A DNA stretch of 64,000 nt, from assembly GCA_016715365.1 (NCBI GenBank), contig JADKAM010000002.1, forward strand, positions 241,001-305,000. Direction: 5' to 3'. The position numbers were made by a program, and so were the translations under genes. Shown one piece after another: positions 62,719-64,000 of the stretch; positions within the stretch are counted from its first letter, which is position 1; each line of letters opens with the position of its first letter. The notes beneath the pieces were generated by a model. It saw only the letters and a program-made list of their open reading frames with translations, was not told where the DNA came from and ran no database searches. This DNA is from Chitinophagaceae bacterium. GTDB taxonomy: Bacteria > Bacteroidota > Bacteroidia > Chitinophagales > Chitinophagaceae.

Positions 62719-64000
62719 TTATTTCATTCCATTACTGATATAATCTTCAATTTCTTTTCCTTTTGCTTTTCCTACTTTATTCAATCCGCCCAAAATCATC
62801 GGGTCAACAAAACTTCTGAATTGCTCAGGCACTGCATTACGGAATTTGATGATTGCATCAATTCCTTTTTTAACGTTAGCAATGTTTTTCACTTTCTCAA
62901 GATAGCCTGCATAAGTTGCCACAGCTCCTAATTTTTCCTGGCTTAAAGGCATATCATCAAAACGTTTTGTAATAAAGTCAAAATCAGCTTCGGTACCTTC
63001 CTTAATAATCGTTTCATTTACTATATCCCCCAGGGCTCCTTTGGCATCCTTGCTGTATTTTTTTGCAAGCTCGTAGGCCCTGGCTGGTTCTAAACCAATC
63101 AGTCCTTCCAAAGCCGCACCGGCAACAGAATAGCTGCTGTCGTCAATATTCTTTTCGTACAATGCTTTGTATTTGGCATTGCTGGTTTTGGCCAGGTAAG
63201 CAATAGCTGCAGCTTTTGTTCTTCTGTCTTTTTCGGTGTTGGCAATTTTTTCAATTTCCTCAATTACTTTGGCATCTTCTGCAATTTTAGAAGCTTCCAG
63301 TTTGGTGATTGTACTTCTTCTTAATGGCGCAAACTTATCGGTTAAGCCATTTGCCAGTTCAGGCATTCCCTTTTTGGCAAAAAAATCAAGCGCTTCTTTC
63401 CTGTCTAAATATTGGGTTGCGTATTTACTTTGGTGTACATAATTCTCGGCAGTCTTGTTATCAGTTTTAATCCAAAGCATAACTTTATCGGCATCCACAT
63501 TTATCAGATCAGGTTTTTGAGAATAATTAAAGCTGAATGTATCTATTTTATTCTCAACCCACACATGGTATCTTTTTTTATTGGCACCGTTGTAAACATC
63601 AATAGCTAAAGGCAAACGAAAAACTTTATCGGTCTTTTGAGTTTGCTCAATGATCACCATTGCTTTGCCCGGTGTTTCATAATTGTAATCAATCTTTACA
63701 ATTGGGTGGCCGCTGCCATAGTACCATTGGTTCCAGTACCAGTTCATATCCTTGCCGGTAACTTCCTCAAAAGCCAGGCGTAATAAACCCGCTTCACCCG
63801 CTTTAAATTTATTGGTGGTTAAATAATTGTTCAGAGATTTAAAGAAAGCATCATCACCTACATAATTACGTAGCATATGTAAAATGCGTCCGCCTTTGTT
63901 ATAACTCACACCATCAAAAACATCTTCTTTATCTGCATAATGAAAACGTACCAGGTCTTTTGCAGGATTGCCCGGTCCCTGTAAGTATCCCTGCATATCA
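62719..64000 (-). CDS. M1-family aminopeptidase, C-terminal part (5' end beyond window)
   Basis: About 427 residues from the C-terminal side of a peptidase of the M1 (gluzincin) family; the frame is open to the window edge, so the start and the HExxH zinc site lie outside. Visible are VSYNKGGRILHMLRNYVGDD (end of the catalytic domain, with the conserved Tyr for transition-state binding likely in this region), the WNQWYYGSGHPIV segment, a beta-sandwich, and an all-helical HEAT-like C-terminal domain. It would remove N-terminal amino acids from peptides. Convergent with the TPM cluster. Confidence 0.9.
   Translation of the reverse strand, partial: DMQGYLQGPGNPAKDLVRFHYADKEDVFDGVSYNKGGRILHMLRNYVGDDAFFKSLNNYLTTNKFKAGEAGLLRLAFEEVTGKDMNWYWNQWYYGSGHPIVKIDYNYETPGKAMVIIEQTQKTDKVFRLPLAIDVYNGANKKRYHVWVENKIDTFSFNYSQKPDLINVDADKVMLWIKTDNKTAENYVHQSKYATQYLDRKEALDFFAKKGMPELANGLTDKFAPLRRSTITKLEASKIAEDAKVIEEIEKIANTEKDRRTKAAAIAYLAKTSNAKYKALYEKNIDDSSYSVAGAALEGLIGLEPARAYELAKKYSKDAKGALGDIVNETIIKEGTEADFDFITKRFDDMPLSQEKLGAVATYAGYLEKVKNIANVKKGIDAIIKFRNAVPEQFRSFVDPMILGGLNKVGKAKGKEIEDYISNGMK

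Overview
The window looks like chromosomal DNA from a Bacteroidota member, most likely Chitinophagaceae. The signs are a CarboxypepD_reg-like/plug/beta-barrel outer-membrane protein, a type IX (T9SS) sorting domain on a secreted M4 protease, LytS/LytTR two-component pairs, many SPII lipoproteins, no obvious Shine-Dalgarno sites, and promoters of the Bacteroidota form TTTG-N20-TAnnTTTG. I see no transposase, phage gene, CRISPR array or rRNA. One tRNA (Glu, TTC) is present.

Layout. 1-3 kb: lower kynurenine pathway (aminomuconate-semialdehyde dehydrogenase, cut by the window edge, divergent from 3-hydroxyanthranilate dioxygenase and ACMS decarboxylase). 3-11 kb: GDPD lipoprotein, scpB, a solitary atpG, a large outer-membrane barrel protein and three poorly known exported proteins, one apparently frameshifted. 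11-17 kb: secA, an NhaD-type antiporter and a LolA-like exported protein. 17-21 kb: deoxynucleoside catabolic operon (nucleoside phosphorylase, deoC, ALDH, ALDH-like pseudoenzyme). 21-29 kb: tandem exported amidohydrolases, a SPOR-like protein, an M20 amidohydrolase and a beta-CASP hydrolase. 29-38 kb: 4-hydroxyproline catabolism in two blocks (epimerase plus FAD dehydrogenase; deaminase plus 2-oxoglutarate-semialdehyde dehydrogenase), separated by a membrane fatty-acid hydroxylase, a TlpA thioredoxin and a GNAT/FemAB-like protein.

38-57 kb is the accessory, secretion-oriented part: a propeller-type LytS kinase with LytTR regulator; a 1420-residue M4 protease with seven Cys-paired FN3 modules; two convergent paralogues of an unrecognised exported family (here called YTGPAK) flanking small exported or membrane proteins and a kelch lipoprotein; a second LytS/LytTR pair behind a structured leader; and a protein-glutaminase lipoprotein followed 2 bp downstream by a small exported protein that resembles its pro-region. 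57-64 kb: tRNA-Glu, gap, pgk, a lemA-lemA-TPM-TPM cluster in which three of four genes carry frameshifts, and the C-terminal part of an M1 aminopeptidase.

The intergenic spaces carry several families of short palindromic or dispersed repeats (ACGCAAAG, CGCAGAG, ACACGGATT, GTGTCACC...CAGGCAGCAATAA, CCTGCC palindromes). The best candidates for undescribed biology are the protein-glutaminase/pro-region-like pair, the YTGPAK paralogue locus, and the GTGTCACC hairpin repeat. All functional calls rest on reading the translated sequence; no database search was run.
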